From Tunicatimonas pelagia (GTDB lineage: Bacteria > Bacteroidota > Bacteroidia > Cytophagales > Cyclobacteriaceae), in NCBI RefSeq assembly GCF_030506325.1, contig NZ_CP120683.1, positions 3,175,001 through 3,239,000 of the forward strand: a stretch of DNA of 64,000 nt, written 5' to 3'. This document shows positions 51,579 to 60,897 of the stretch, in pieces. A model generated the notes under the pieces. It was not told the DNA's origin. It did not search any database and was given only the letters and a program-made list of their open reading frames with translations. Position numbers and translations under genes: made by a program. Numbering within the stretch: the first letter of the stretch is position 1; each line of letters starts with the position of its first letter.

Positions 51579-52982
51579 ATGGATTTTGATGTAACCGTTA
51601 TCGGTTCTGGTCCGGGCGGATACGTAGCGGCCATTCGCTGTGCCCAACTCGGCATGAAAACCGCTATTGTAGAAAAGTATAAAGCATTGGGTGGTACCTG
51701 CCTCAATGTGGGATGTATTCCCTCCAAAGCTCTGTTAGACTCTACTGAGCATTTTCATAATGCCCAAGCGCATTTTGAGGAACACGGTATTGACCTAAAA
51801 GATTTGAAAGTAGATATGCCTCGCATGATTGATCGTAAGCGAGGAGTGGTGAAACAGACAACGGATGGCATTGATTTCTTGATGAAAAAAAACAAAATCA
51901 CCGTCTACCACGGGATGGGTTCATTCAAGGATAAAACCACCATTGAGGTAAGGAAAGACGACGGAAAAACCGAAACCTTTACTTCTAAAAACACCATTAT
52001 TGCGACCGGTTCCAAACCTTCTAGCTTACCGTCTGTTGAAATTGACAAAAAGCGGGTAATCACCAGCACCGAAGCATTAGAATTACAGAAGGTGCCTAAA
52101 CACATGATTATTATCGGCGGAGGTTATATTGGTCTGGAACTAGGCTCGGTCTACGCCCGCTTGGGTTCCAAAATCACCGTGTTTGAATACATGGATCGAA
52201 TTACTCCGCTTATTGATAAAACCCTTTCTAAAGAACTCACCAAAGTGCTGAAGAAACTGGACTTTGACTTTAAGCTCAAACATAAAGTGAGTTCCGTAAA
52301 TAGTACATCTCGTCAGGTAACCGTTACGGCGGAAGACAGCAAGGGCGAAACGATAGAAGTGAAAGGCGATATTTGTTTAGTGAGTGTCGGTCGTCGTCCG
52401 TATACCGATGGATTAGGTTTGGATAATATTGGATTAGAAGTGAATAAGCAGGGCAAGGTTGAAGTAGACGATCATCTGAAGACCAAACTAGACAACATCT
52501 ACGCTATTGGCGATGTAATTGATAAAGGCCCCATGTTGGCTCACAAAGCGGAAGAGGAAGGTGTATACGTAGCTGAACTGCTCGCCGGACAAAAGCCTCA
52601 CCTGAATTACCTCCTAATCCCCAGTGTAATTTATACCTGGCCCGAAGTAGCCAGCGTAGGCTATACCGAAGAGCAGCTAAAGGAAGAAGGAAAGAAGTAC
52701 AAAACCGGAACATTTCCCTTCAAAGCTTCCGGACGGGCTCGCGCCAGCATGGATACCGACGGACTAGTAAAAGTACTAGCCGATGCCGAAACCGACGAAA
52801 TACTCGGAGTACACATGATTGGCCCCCGCGCCGCCGATATGATCGCCGAAGCTGTGGTTGCTATGGAATATCGTGCTTCCGCCGAGGACATCGCTCGCAT
52901 GTCACACGCTCACCCAACATTCACTGAAGCAATGAAAGAAGCCAGCTTGGCTGCTACTGAGAATCGGGCGTTGCATATTTAG
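51579..52982 (+). CDS. lpdA: Dihydrolipoyl dehydrogenase (E3)
   Basis: A 467-residue flavoprotein. The FAD site is GSGPGGYVAAIRCAQLG, the redox disulfide is Cys41/Cys46 in GGTCLNVGCIPSK, the NAD site is GGGYIGLELGSVYARLG, and the C-terminal His-Glu pair is in HAHPTFTEAMKEA. It reoxidises the lipoyl groups of 2-oxo acid dehydrogenase complexes and lies near sucA and sucB, consistent with use in that complex. It is transcribed alone. Confidence 0.97.
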   Translation: MDFDVTVIGSGPGGYVAAIRCAQLGMKTAIVEKYKALGGTCLNVGCIPSKALLDSTEHFHNAQAHFEEHGIDLKDLKVDMPRMIDRKRGVVKQTTDGIDFLMKKNKITVYHGMGSFKDKTTIEVRKDDGKTETFTSKNTIIATGSKPSSLPSVEIDKKRVITSTEALELQKVPKHMIIIGGGYIGLELGSVYARLGSKITVFEYMDRITPLIDKTLSKELTKVLKKLDFDFKLKHKVSSVNSTSRQVTVTAEDSKGETIEVKGDICLVSVGRRPYTDGLGLDNIGLEVNKQGKVEVDDHLKTKLDNIYAIGDVIDKGPMLAHKAEEEGVYVAELLAGQKPHLNYLLIPSVIYTWPEVASVGYTEEQLKEEGKKYKTGTFPFKASGRARASMDTDGLVKVLADAETDEILGVHMIGPRAADMIAEAVVAMEYRASAEDIARMSHAHPTFTEAMKEASLAATENRALHI

Positions 52983-53260
52983 ATTGTGTTAGGGTGTTCT
53001 AGTGTTTAGGTATTCTTGTGTTTAAGTGAGTACCATGATTTACTAGTTTGTTATCGGACAATGTAGAGGCATGTGACAAAAGGGGAGATTCAGAAAACTA
53101 TAGATCTGTTAGTTTTGGAAAGACACAGTTTTCAAAATCGGATGTCTTAGTTTGATTGGGCTTTTTTTAGTATCAGTTATTATCGGAATTATCAGTATTG
53201 TGGGTTGGATAATAAACTGATAGACCTTGCCTCTACTTTAACACTGTCATACCACACACC

Positions 53261-54130
53261 ATGTCGCCCGAGCAAACCAATAATCTATCTCACGTAGAGA
53301 ACTATCGTCCGCAGCTGCTTAGCATCGCTTACAAACTACTGGGTAGTGTAGCCGATGCAGAAGATGTGGTACAGGATGCATTGCTAGATGTTGTGCAAAA
53401 AGTGCAGCAAGGAAAAGAAATAGAAAACATGGGAGGATACCTGGCAACCGCTACGGTACATACCTCCCTCAATCTGCTTAAAAAGCAACGGCGAGATCAG
53501 TATCCCGGCGTTTGGTTACCGGAACCCTACGAATGGTCGCATACTTTGGTAGAAGCCCAGCTAGATGTCCCCTACTCTTTTGTGTATTTGCTATCGGAGC
53601 TCAACCCTAAAGAGCGAGCGGTTTATCTATTACGCAAAAGCTTTGATTTGCCTTACGCTGACATTGCTGAGCAGTTGGATTTATCCGAATCGGCCTGCCG
53701 CAAACTGGAGCAACGCGCCCGCAAAAAGTTAGTTGAGACTGAGAAATTACAGATTGTCTCGCTAGAGCAGAAGCAACAACTGGTAGCCGCCTTTTTGCAG
53801 GCCACCCAGCAAGGCGATGTGTCAGCCCTAACCCGTTTGCTAAGGGAAGACATTGTGATTTACTCCGATGGAGGAGGGAAGAAAGTAGCAGCTACGCGCC
53901 CAATTATGGGACTCGATCGTTGTATCAAATTTATATTAGGCATCTATCAGAAGGAATCGTCAGCCACTTCGGTGCAATTTCGGTCTACTTCTCACGAGAT
54001 CCGATTGCATATTTTTCAGCGGGGTCAGCTAGACACAGTTATCTTACTGGCCACTAAAAGCAACCAAATTCAGACGGTGTACTTACAACGTAATCCTGAC
54101 AAGCTTTCCCGACTTACTGCCAATAAATGA
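53261..54130 (+). CDS. ECF sigma factor with SnoaL-like C-terminal domain (SigJ/ECF41 type)
   Basis: A 289-residue sigma factor. Region 2 is at 15-80 (YRPQLLSIAYKLLGSVADAE, DVVQDALLDV) and region 4 at 105-165 (LNPKERAVYLLRKSFDLPYA, DIAEQLDLSESACRKLEQRA). A SnoaL/NTF2-like domain occupies residues 170-285. In ECF41-type factors this extension controls activity in place of an anti-sigma factor, and targets are often neighbouring genes. Here the next gene is a small membrane protein, a possible target. Confidence 0.88.
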   Translation: MSPEQTNNLSHVENYRPQLLSIAYKLLGSVADAEDVVQDALLDVVQKVQQGKEIENMGGYLATATVHTSLNLLKKQRRDQYPGVWLPEPYEWSHTLVEAQLDVPYSFVYLLSELNPKERAVYLLRKSFDLPYADIAEQLDLSESACRKLEQRARKKLVETEKLQIVSLEQKQQLVAAFLQATQQGDVSALTRLLREDIVIYSDGGGKKVAATRPIMGLDRCIKFILGIYQKESSATSVQFRSTSHEIRLHIFQRGQLDTVILLATKSNQIQTVYLQRNPDKLSRLTANK

Positions 54131-54229
54131 CATAGATGTATTGCGACAGCAGGTATATTGAGAAAAAGAAATTCTCTCTTTTGTCCCAAAACACCTTGCT
54201 GAATTGTCATAACTATAAACAAAATAGCT

Positions 54230-54832
54230 ATGATCAAACGCATTCACTACATTTCAGGACTCACTATCGCCTCATTTGTGGGGATACACTTGCTTAATCA
54301 CGTCTTGATTTTATTCGGCGAGACGGTTCATATCGCCTTTATGGAAGCTACTCGAGTGGTTTATCGCCACTGGCTGATAGAAAGTTTACTGTTGTTGGCC
54401 GTACTTACGCAAATCATATCTGGCCTCCGGTTGGCTACCGGTAAGCGTAAATCATTGATTGACTCCTACGATCGTTGGCAGGTGTACAGTGGTGGGTACC
54501 TGTCCTTCTTTTTGCTGATCCATGTAAGTGCTGTACTGGTGGGTCGCTATTATTTTACGGTAGACACCAATTTGTACTACGGTGCGGCCGGACTTAATAC
54601 CTATCCCGATTGGTTGTTTTTCGTCCCCTACTACGGCTTGGCCATCGTTGCCTTCTTTATCCACGTTGCCACCATTCACTACCGTAAAATGCGACAGCTT
54701 CGTTCTCACCACGACCCCTCTCGGCAAGCACTAGTAATTATAATGTTAGGGGTACTACTAGCAATTATTATTCTGGTCGGGATGATTGGCATTACTATTC
54801 CGTCGGAGTATCAGAAATTGGGTGTACGATAA
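54230..54832 (+). CDS. Five-helix membrane protein, possibly heme-binding
   Basis: A 200-residue protein with five predicted membrane segments. His residues sit in three of them (FVGIHLLNHVLILF, FLLIHVSAVLV, FFIHVATIH), resembling cytochrome b subunits of fumarate reductase-like enzymes, but I do not recognise a family. It begins 99 bases after the ECF sigma factor gene and may be its target. Confidence 0.6.
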   Translation: MIKRIHYISGLTIASFVGIHLLNHVLILFGETVHIAFMEATRVVYRHWLIESLLLLAVLTQIISGLRLATGKRKSLIDSYDRWQVYSGGYLSFFLLIHVSAVLVGRYYFTVDTNLYYGAAGLNTYPDWLFFVPYYGLAIVAFFIHVATIHYRKMRQLRSHHDPSRQALVIIMLGVLLAIIILVGMIGITIPSEYQKLGVR

Positions 54833-54891
54833 TTTATGTCAACTTTATCTAAAATATACTAGCTTTGAGGCATCGCTCACTTAATAGGGTT

Positions 54892-56223
54892 ATGATGCAA
54901 ACACCTCTAGCGAAGTTTTGGGTATTTTTTTACTTAAGTCTACTATTTTTTGGCTGCCAATCATCGGAAACTGCTGAAACTGTAGAAGAATTGGCTCCTT
55001 CCCAGTACGTAGATTCGGCCAATTTAATTTACCAAATTCTGGCCGAGCGGGAAAACCCAATTCTTGACTCAGTCATCAATCATCCAGAAAATTTTGAGTT
55101 GCAGATTTTTTATACCCAGATTGATCGTGATTCGGCTAACCAACCCTCATTTACTTCGCACTACTACGGTATTGATACCAATAATTACTTTTATCCGGCG
55201 AGCACAGTGAAGATGCCCGCTGCCTTTCTGGCATTGGAAAAACTGAATGAGCTGGAAGTCGACGGGCTGACCAAATACTCCACCATGCTTACCGATAGCG
55301 CGTCGGATGGGCAAACGAGAGTGACAGAAGACACTACTTCCGAAAGTGGAATGCCATCGGTAGCGCACTACATCAAGAAGATATTTTTGGTGAGTGATAA
55401 TGATGCTTTCAATCGGCTGTACGAATTTCTGGGACAAGAATACCTCAATGACCAACTGCACGAAAAGGGCTACGATCAGTTACACATCATTCATCGGTTA
55501 GCGATTTTCAATACTCCCGAACAGAATCGCCGGACGAATCCAGTTTCCTTTTACAATAACGCGAACATTCTGTACCAGCAAGATCTCACCGAGAGCAGTC
55601 GCGACTTCCGGGTGCAGACTCAGAACCTCCGCAAAGGTGTGGGTTTTATGCGGAACGATTCGCTGATTAACGAACCGAAGGATTTCAGTCAGAATAACTT
55701 CATCGCAGCGCGCACTTTGCAGGATATGCTGAAAGCCGTCATCTTTCCTGATGCCGTGCCCGAAGGTCAGCAATTTAATCTTACCGAAGACGACTACCAA
55801 TTCTTGTACCGCTATATGTCGCAATTGCCGTCCGAGACTACCTTTCCCAACTACGTTGCCGATACCACCGAAGATTACTACGACAGTTACGTCAAATTCT
55901 TTTTATTCGGCGATACCAAAGAATCACTACCTAAAAACATTCGCATCTTCAATAAAATTGGGATGGCCTACGGCTACCTGACTGATAATGCCTACGTGGT
56001 AGACTTTGAGAGCAAGACCGAGTTTTTGCTGACGGCGGTAATTTATGTGAACGAGAACCAGATTCTGAACGACGGTGTTTACGAGTACGACGAAGTGGGC
56101 ATCCCATTTCTGGCCGAACTAGGCCGAGCCGTCTTTGAGTATGAACTCGCCCGCGAACGACCCAACCTTCCCAATTTAAGTAGATACCAAGTGACGTATG
56201 ATAAAAGTAACGAAGCTATGTAG
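54892..56223 (+). CDS. Lipoprotein with class A beta-lactamase fold
   Basis: A 443-residue lipoprotein (FYLSLLFFGCQSSE; Cys lipidated). It shows the serine hydrolase motifs SxxK (STVK in FYPASTVKMPAAFLAL), SDN (LVSDNDAFNRLYEF) and a KTG-like KIG (NKIGMAYGYLTDNAY). This is the layout of class A beta-lactamases, but the protein is much longer, so it may be a transpeptidase-like or esterase relative rather than a resistance enzyme. I chose the ATG at 54892. The stop overlaps the NlpC/P60 gene. Confidence 0.82.
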   Translation: MMQTPLAKFWVFFYLSLLFFGCQSSETAETVEELAPSQYVDSANLIYQILAERENPILDSVINHPENFELQIFYTQIDRDSANQPSFTSHYYGIDTNNYFYPASTVKMPAAFLALEKLNELEVDGLTKYSTMLTDSASDGQTRVTEDTTSESGMPSVAHYIKKIFLVSDNDAFNRLYEFLGQEYLNDQLHEKGYDQLHIIHRLAIFNTPEQNRRTNPVSFYNNANILYQQDLTESSRDFRVQTQNLRKGVGFMRNDSLINEPKDFSQNNFIAARTLQDMLKAVIFPDAVPEGQQFNLTEDDYQFLYRYMSQLPSETTFPNYVADTTEDYYDSYVKFFLFGDTKESLPKNIRIFNKIGMAYGYLTDNAYVVDFESKTEFLLTAVIYVNENQILNDGVYEYDEVGIPFLAELGRAVFEYELARERPNLPNLSRYQVTYDKSNEAM

Positions 56224-57484
56224 TTATCTCTCTGCTGGGGGTTACACTTTCTCGTCATCGCGAACAAATGTGAAGCGATCTCACACTTCGATAACAGTTG
56301 TCAGAACCCACCTGCTTACTTCTGTGGTTCTCTGTAGCATGATAGCCGCCTGCTCTGAACCTGGACCATCTCTGAGTGAACGTGCTCTTCCTATCATCGA
56401 CAGCGTTAAGACTAAGTACGCTCCAGATAAGCGGGTAGCATTGTTTGCTATCGAACCAATAGAAAAAGGCAACACGCTCATTCTGCGGGGTGAAACCGAT
56501 CAGCCTACAGCTAAACAACAACTATTCGCGGCCTTAGATACTACCGAAATTATATATCAAGATAGTATTAATATGCTGCCTGAAACGTCGCTAGACGATG
56601 ATACTTTGGGCGTAGTTTCCATTTCAGTCGCCAATATCCGTTCTCAACCCAAACATTCGGGTGAGTTGGCTACTCAGGCTACGATGGGCACCCCGCTGCG
56701 AATCTTGAAAAAACAGGGTGATTGGCACTTGGTGCAGACTCCTGATAAGTACATTAGTTGGATGCAAGGCAGTTTTCGACCCATGAATGCCGATACTTTT
56801 CAGACTTGGCAGGAAGCCGATAAAATTATTTACACTAATCCCTACGGATTTGCCTATCTGGATGAAAACATGGAGCATACCGTTGCTGACCTGGTGATGG
56901 GCAATATCATGGAGGTAAAAGATGAAAACCAAAGCGTGTACTGGGTGGAATTACCCGACGGACGGGAAGCCTACGTGAAACGAAATGAAGCAGTTATGCT
57001 GGATGACTGGCTCGCCGAGGTCAAAGCTACGGAAGAGTCGGTAGTGGAAACCGCCTTTCAGTTGATGGGCGTACCTTACCTCTGGGGTGGCACTTCAGCT
57101 AAAGGAGTGGATTGTAGCGGCTATACCAAAACCATCTACTTTATGAACGGTAAAGTGCTTCCCCGCGATGCTTCCCAGCAGGTACATGCCGGAGAATTAG
57201 TTGACGAAAACAAAAGCTTTAAAAACCTCCTTCCCGGCGATTTACTCTTCTTCGGACGGGCGGCTACCGATAGCACTCGCGAACGAGTGACTCACGTAGG
57301 TATGTGGATTGGCAACGATGAGTTCATTCACGCCCCCGGTCTAGAAGCTCACGTAAAAATTAGCAGTATCGATCCCGCATCAGACCACTACGACGAATTT
57401 AACCTAAACCGCTACCTCCGCACCAAACGTATGCTCACCAGCGACCGCGACATTCTGACCCTAAAGGATGTGAAGTTGTTCTAG
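56198..57484 (+). CDS. NlpC/P60 peptidoglycan hydrolase with SH3 domains
   Basis: A lipoprotein-type start (LLTSVVLCSMIAACSEPG) precedes SH3b-like domains (residues 140-275; VSISVANIRSQPKHSGELAT) and a C-terminal NlpC/P60 domain: catalytic Cys in GTSAKGVDCSGYTKT, His in RVTHVGMWIGND and the third residue in EFIHAPGLE. It should cleave gamma-D-Glu-diaminopimelate bonds of the cell wall. The frame is open from an ATG at 56198, but a GTG at 56270 would give a more normal signal peptide. Confidence 0.88.
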   Translation: MIKVTKLCSYLSAGGYTFSSSRTNVKRSHTSITVVRTHLLTSVVLCSMIAACSEPGPSLSERALPIIDSVKTKYAPDKRVALFAIEPIEKGNTLILRGETDQPTAKQQLFAALDTTEIIYQDSINMLPETSLDDDTLGVVSISVANIRSQPKHSGELATQATMGTPLRILKKQGDWHLVQTPDKYISWMQGSFRPMNADTFQTWQEADKIIYTNPYGFAYLDENMEHTVADLVMGNIMEVKDENQSVYWVELPDGREAYVKRNEAVMLDDWLAEVKATEESVVETAFQLMGVPYLWGGTSAKGVDCSGYTKTIYFMNGKVLPRDASQQVHAGELVDENKSFKNLLPGDLLFFGRAATDSTRERVTHVGMWIGNDEFIHAPGLEAHVKISSIDPASDHYDEFNLNRYLRTKRMLTSDRDILTLKDVKLF

Positions 57485-57502
57485 TTTTTGTATCTTTCTT
57501 AT

Positions 57503-57754
57503 ATGGAACCTCTTGATACGTTAGATAAAAAGCTTAAAGACCTTCCCGAAGAAGCTCATTTAGAATTATTGGAATACGTCGATTATCTGTCGTACAAATA
57601 TGCCGACAGATCAGAAGATAAGAGCAATTATGATGAATTGCTGGAAGAGTTACTGACTAATAGATACAAAACTTACCAACAAAACCCCGATTCAGCCTCT
57701 TCGTCAGAAGAATTCCGCCACCGTATTAATAAGAAGTTTGGCTGGAATGAATGA
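57503..57754 (+). CDS. Antitoxin of a RelE/ParE-type module
   Basis: An 83-residue acidic protein starting MEPLDTLDKKLKDLPEEAHL. The N-terminal DUF2281-like segment is usually followed by a toxin-binding tail, here SSEEFRHRINKKFGWNE. It ends inside the toxin start codon region (eight-base overlap), the normal order of a type II toxin-antitoxin operon. A TTG five codons upstream is a less likely start. Confidence 0.8.
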   Translation: MEPLDTLDKKLKDLPEEAHLELLEYVDYLSYKYADRSEDKSNYDELLEELLTNRYKTYQQNPDSASSSEEFRHRINKKFGWNE

Positions 57755-58058
57755 CTATCAAGTTGTTATTCTGCAAGAAGCTCAAATTGATATTGAAGAT
57801 ACTATTGAGTGGTACGAAGGTCAACGCCAAGGTTTGGGTGAGACTTTCTTCTCTCGATACCTGTATACGGAAGAATTGCTTGCCAACAACCCATATTTGT
57901 ATCAAGAAAATTTGCTTTTTGTCCGACGTGCCCTTATTAGCCGTACTTCATATGCGATCTATTACGCAGTAGATGAGCAAAATAAGATAGTTGAAATAAT
58001 AGCGGTTCTACACCAAAAACGCGACCCGAAACTACTTAAGAGTAGAATTAATCTTTGA
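57747..58058 (+). CDS. RelE/ParE-family toxin
   Basis: A 103-residue protein starting MNDYQVVILQEAQIDIEDTI with the RelE/ParE fold pattern: LQEAQIDIEDTIEWYEGQRQ, LGETFFSRYLYTEELL, RRALISRTSYAIYYAVD and IIAVLHQKRDPK. The motif EDTIEWYEGQRQGLG is typical of the ParE/RelE branch that targets gyrase or ribosome-bound mRNA; which applies cannot be told. The frame is intact, so the module may be active. Confidence 0.87.
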   Translation: MNDYQVVILQEAQIDIEDTIEWYEGQRQGLGETFFSRYLYTEELLANNPYLYQENLLFVRRALISRTSYAIYYAVDEQNKIVEIIAVLHQKRDPKLLKSRINL

Positions 58059-58070
58059 AACCTTACTTGA

Positions 58071-58619
58071 TTACAGCTCCCCCAATTTTCGCATAGCATA
58101 AAACAGTGAAGCCACGTGCATAGATTGCACCAGCTTGTTTTCGTTGAGCAATTGCTTGACTTCCTCGATTGACATTAGTACCACTTCGATTTCTTCTCCG
58201 GTATCTAACTTCTGCTCGGTAGTTTTGCGAGCGTTGAGACATAGAAAAGAGATTGACAGATTGTTGTGGTTTGCCGGATTGGGTGATACCCGCGCTATTT
58301 CTTCCCAATTCTCACCGACGTAACCAGTTTCTTCCAATAGCTCCCGCTGCACCGCTTCCATTTCCGGTTCGCCGGGGTCTACGGCACCGCCGGGTAGTTC
58401 CAGAATGGCTTCACCGTAAGCGTGGCGATACTGACGAATCAGTACAATTTCCCGCTCGGGAGTAAGGGCGGTTACGTTCGCCCAATTGGGATATTCCAGT
58501 GTGTAGTAGGGCTCGATAATTTGCCCATTGGGCATCTCACAGACATCTGCTCGTACTTTAATCCAGCGGTCTTGTAGCAGATATTTTTGGGAGAGGGTTT
58601 TCCAGTTGAGATTTTTCAA
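58071..58619 (-). CDS. NUDIX hydrolase, ADP-ribose pyrophosphatase-like
   Basis: A 182-residue protein with a complete NUDIX box: Gly-Gly-Ala at about residue 78, then PGEPEMEAVQRELLEETGYV with the REL-EE-G pattern that binds Mg2+. The N-terminal strand IEPYYTLEYPNWANVTALTP and the IRQYRHAYGEAILELPGG segment are those of ADP-sugar pyrophosphatases. It probably cleaves ADP-ribose or related nucleoside diphosphate sugars. The gene is alone, converging with the toxin gene. Confidence 0.9.
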   Translation of the reverse strand: MKNLNWKTLSQKYLLQDRWIKVRADVCEMPNGQIIEPYYTLEYPNWANVTALTPEREIVLIRQYRHAYGEAILELPGGAVDPGEPEMEAVQRELLEETGYVGENWEEIARVSPNPANHNNLSISFLCLNARKTTEQKLDTGEEIEVVLMSIEEVKQLLNENKLVQSMHVASLFYAMRKLGEL

Positions 58620-58673
58620 GGGATAAAGATTAGTTACCCGCGCAAGATATAATTTCTATTGCTGAGCCAATAA

Positions 58674-59411
58674 TCATTTTTTCCAGAGCCGTTTATTCAC
58701 TACGCGCTCAATTACTTCTTCGCGATGATTGCGACTAATGGGAATACGGTGGGATTGGATGACGACTTCATGATTCTCAACAACTTCTATTTTCGGGATG
58801 GAGACTATATACGACTTATGTACTCGAATAAAATCTTGATGAGCTAATTTCTCCTCTACATTCTTTAGATACAGTAGTGTCATATATTTGCCGTGGACAG
58901 TGTGAATCACTACGTAGTTTTGCATCGCCTGCACGTACAGTATATCATTGAAGTAGATGCGCTCATATTTGCTATCGCATTTGATGAAAAAGTAGTCAGT
59001 TTCAGGGCCATTTGGAGAAGCATTCGGGGTAGTTGCAGTCGTTGGGTGAAGTAATTGGTGGTAGTCTTTGGCTTTGGTTACTGCCTTGAAAAACCGGGTG
59101 AACGTGATAGGCTTGAGCAGATAGTCCAACACATCTAGCTGGAAGCCTTCTAGTGCGTAACTGGGGTAGGCCGTAGTGATAATAACCAGCGGAGGGTTTT
59201 GAGCCATTTTCAAGAATTCAATACCACTGAGTACGGGCATCTGGATATCAAGGAAAATTAGATCAATGTCGTGTTCGTCTAGCAATTGGGTCAGCACTAC
59301 CGGATTGTTACCTGACCCTACCAGTTGCAAGAATTCTACCTCACGCACATAATTAGCGATACACTCCCTAGCCAACGGTTCATCATCAATCGTTACACAT
59401 TTTAGTACCAT
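58674..59411 (-). CDS. LytTR-type response regulator
   Basis: A 245-residue regulator. The receiver domain has the acidic pocket in TIDDEPLARECI and the phosphorylated Asp in IDLIFLDIQMPVLSGIEF, with Lys in YLLKPITFTRFF. The LytTR DNA-binding domain spans residues 145-245 (FIKCDSKYERIYFNDILYVQ, FIRVHKSYIVSIPKIEVVEN). It is encoded directly after its histidine kinase. Confidence 0.94.
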   Translation of the reverse strand: MVLKCVTIDDEPLARECIANYVREVEFLQLVGSGNNPVVLTQLLDEHDIDLIFLDIQMPVLSGIEFLKMAQNPPLVIITTAYPSYALEGFQLDVLDYLLKPITFTRFFKAVTKAKDYHQLLHPTTATTPNASPNGPETDYFFIKCDSKYERIYFNDILYVQAMQNYVVIHTVHGKYMTLLYLKNVEEKLAHQDFIRVHKSYIVSIPKIEVVENHEVVIQSHRIPISRNHREEVIERVVNKRLWKK

Positions 59412-60593
59412 TCAAATGCTGGTTTCTTTTAGGAGAAGATCGGGCTGGGTAGCGTAGGCTTGCGGTTGAAGTTCAAGCGTGAGATGTACTTTAAATTGCT
59501 GATCTTCCGCTCGTACTGACAAGTCGTACTGTTCAGGGTAAAGTAAATCTAGGCGACGGCGAACATTCTTTAGTCCGATACCGCTGTAGTGATCCATCAC
59601 ATCCAGTGGCTCGCTTAACTCAGTTGTACTATTAGCAATATCTACGTGCAGTCGGTATTGTTTTAACTCAACATTAATAGAAATCCAGTTAGAATCATCC
59701 GAGTGTTGGGATACGTGTTTGAAGGCATTCTCCACAAAAGGCATCAGAATGAAGGGAGCAATAGTCAGGTTACCCGAAGGAAGGGACTCTAAATATACAT
59801 TCACTGCCACATGATGATCTTGCCGAAGCTTCGCCAGTTCAATAAAATTTTCCAGATAACCCAATTCCCGTTCCAGTGGAATTTGCTGCTCGTTGCACTC
59901 GTACAACTGATAACGTAACAAATCCGAAAACTTAGCCAGTGACTCAGAGGCCTCATCTTGATCCTTATGAATAAGGACAAAGATAGAGTTAATGGTATTA
60001 AACAGAAAGTGTGGGTTGAACTGCGATTTGAGGAACTTGAGCTCAGTTTCCAGTTTTTCTTTTTCCAGTACTTGTTGCTTTCGTTCTAAGGCTTGCTGTT
60101 TTCGCTGAGCCTGTACCCAGTTTTTGGTGAGTTTAATACTCATGGCAAGTGTCATACTCGCCACGGTAGAGGGAAGCGCATTAGTTTTAAAAAGATGGAA
60201 ATACTGGTCGGGGCTTACTTTGTACAGCTCCTCAAAAGTTTGATCCGACCACCAGGCACTCGCGTAATAGCCACTGATAATGAAAGCAGCCGTACTCACG
60301 CAAGTCAACAATAGTAGGCTCACGTATGCGCCGTATCGCCCTTTTTCCAGAAACTTAGGAATCAGGTAGTACAAGTTAAAGTATACTCCCAACGCCTGGA
60401 AAAGCACGTAGAAAATGAATTTGAATGAGTATACCGAGAAGAAGATACTGTTCGCCGCTTCCCAAATGCTACCAATACCCAACGCCCACCATAAATAATG
60501 GTAGAGCATCCAAAAGGGCAAATGGTAGAGTTTGTAGTGAAAGAACCATTCGTCGCGAGGGTTATTCATAAATAGCAGCTTATATCTCTTCAA
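59412..60593 (-). CDS. LytS-type sensor histidine kinase
   Basis: A 393-residue kinase with four membrane segments in the first 170 residues and a coiled coil. The His_kinase domain has the phosphorylated His in LKSQFNPHFLFNTINSIFVL and an ATPase domain with FVENAFKH and GIGLKNVRRRLDLLY. It pairs with the adjacent LytTR regulator; the signal is unknown. The two genes touch (stop and start adjacent), so they are co-expressed. Confidence 0.93.
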   Translation of the reverse strand: MKRYKLLFMNNPRDEWFFHYKLYHLPFWMLYHYLWWALGIGSIWEAANSIFFSVYSFKFIFYVLFQALGVYFNLYYLIPKFLEKGRYGAYVSLLLLTCVSTAAFIISGYYASAWWSDQTFEELYKVSPDQYFHLFKTNALPSTVASMTLAMSIKLTKNWVQAQRKQQALERKQQVLEKEKLETELKFLKSQFNPHFLFNTINSIFVLIHKDQDEASESLAKFSDLLRYQLYECNEQQIPLERELGYLENFIELAKLRQDHHVAVNVYLESLPSGNLTIAPFILMPFVENAFKHVSQHSDDSNWISINVELKQYRLHVDIANSTTELSEPLDVMDHYSGIGLKNVRRRLDLLYPEQYDLSVRAEDQQFKVHLTLELQPQAYATQPDLLLKETSI

Positions 60594-60715
60594 TATCGTC
60601 AGTAATCAGGCAGAGTGCAAACTACTCTCCCTATCTAGGGTAACGTAAACTATGGATTACAACTTATCAGTGGAGTATTGTAAGTGCTTGATTTTCAATG
60701 CCTCGCCCTTAAGCC

Positions 60716-60797
60716 GGGCAGGCTTTTACTTTTCCATCGATGAAAAGTAAACAAAAATCTAGGAAACCTTGAAACTCGCTACGCTCAGACAGCAAGC
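60716..60797. repeat. Bacteroidota-type dispersed intergenic repeat
   Basis: Contains TTACTTTTCCATCGATGAAA followed by AGTAA, a near-perfect palindrome, and then CTCGCTACGCTCAGACAGC. I recall this combination from many intergenic regions of Bacteroidota, but no second copy lies in the window. It occupies the middle of the 304-bp gap 60594-60897, in which I see nothing else. Confidence 0.5.
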
Positions 60798-60897
60798 TTT
60801 CCCCCTAATATGGAAACTAAAAATACTTTAATTCATTGTTCACGTCAGAGTAATATCTTTTACCTAAGTACGGGCTTATTTTATCATTAGGCTGTTA

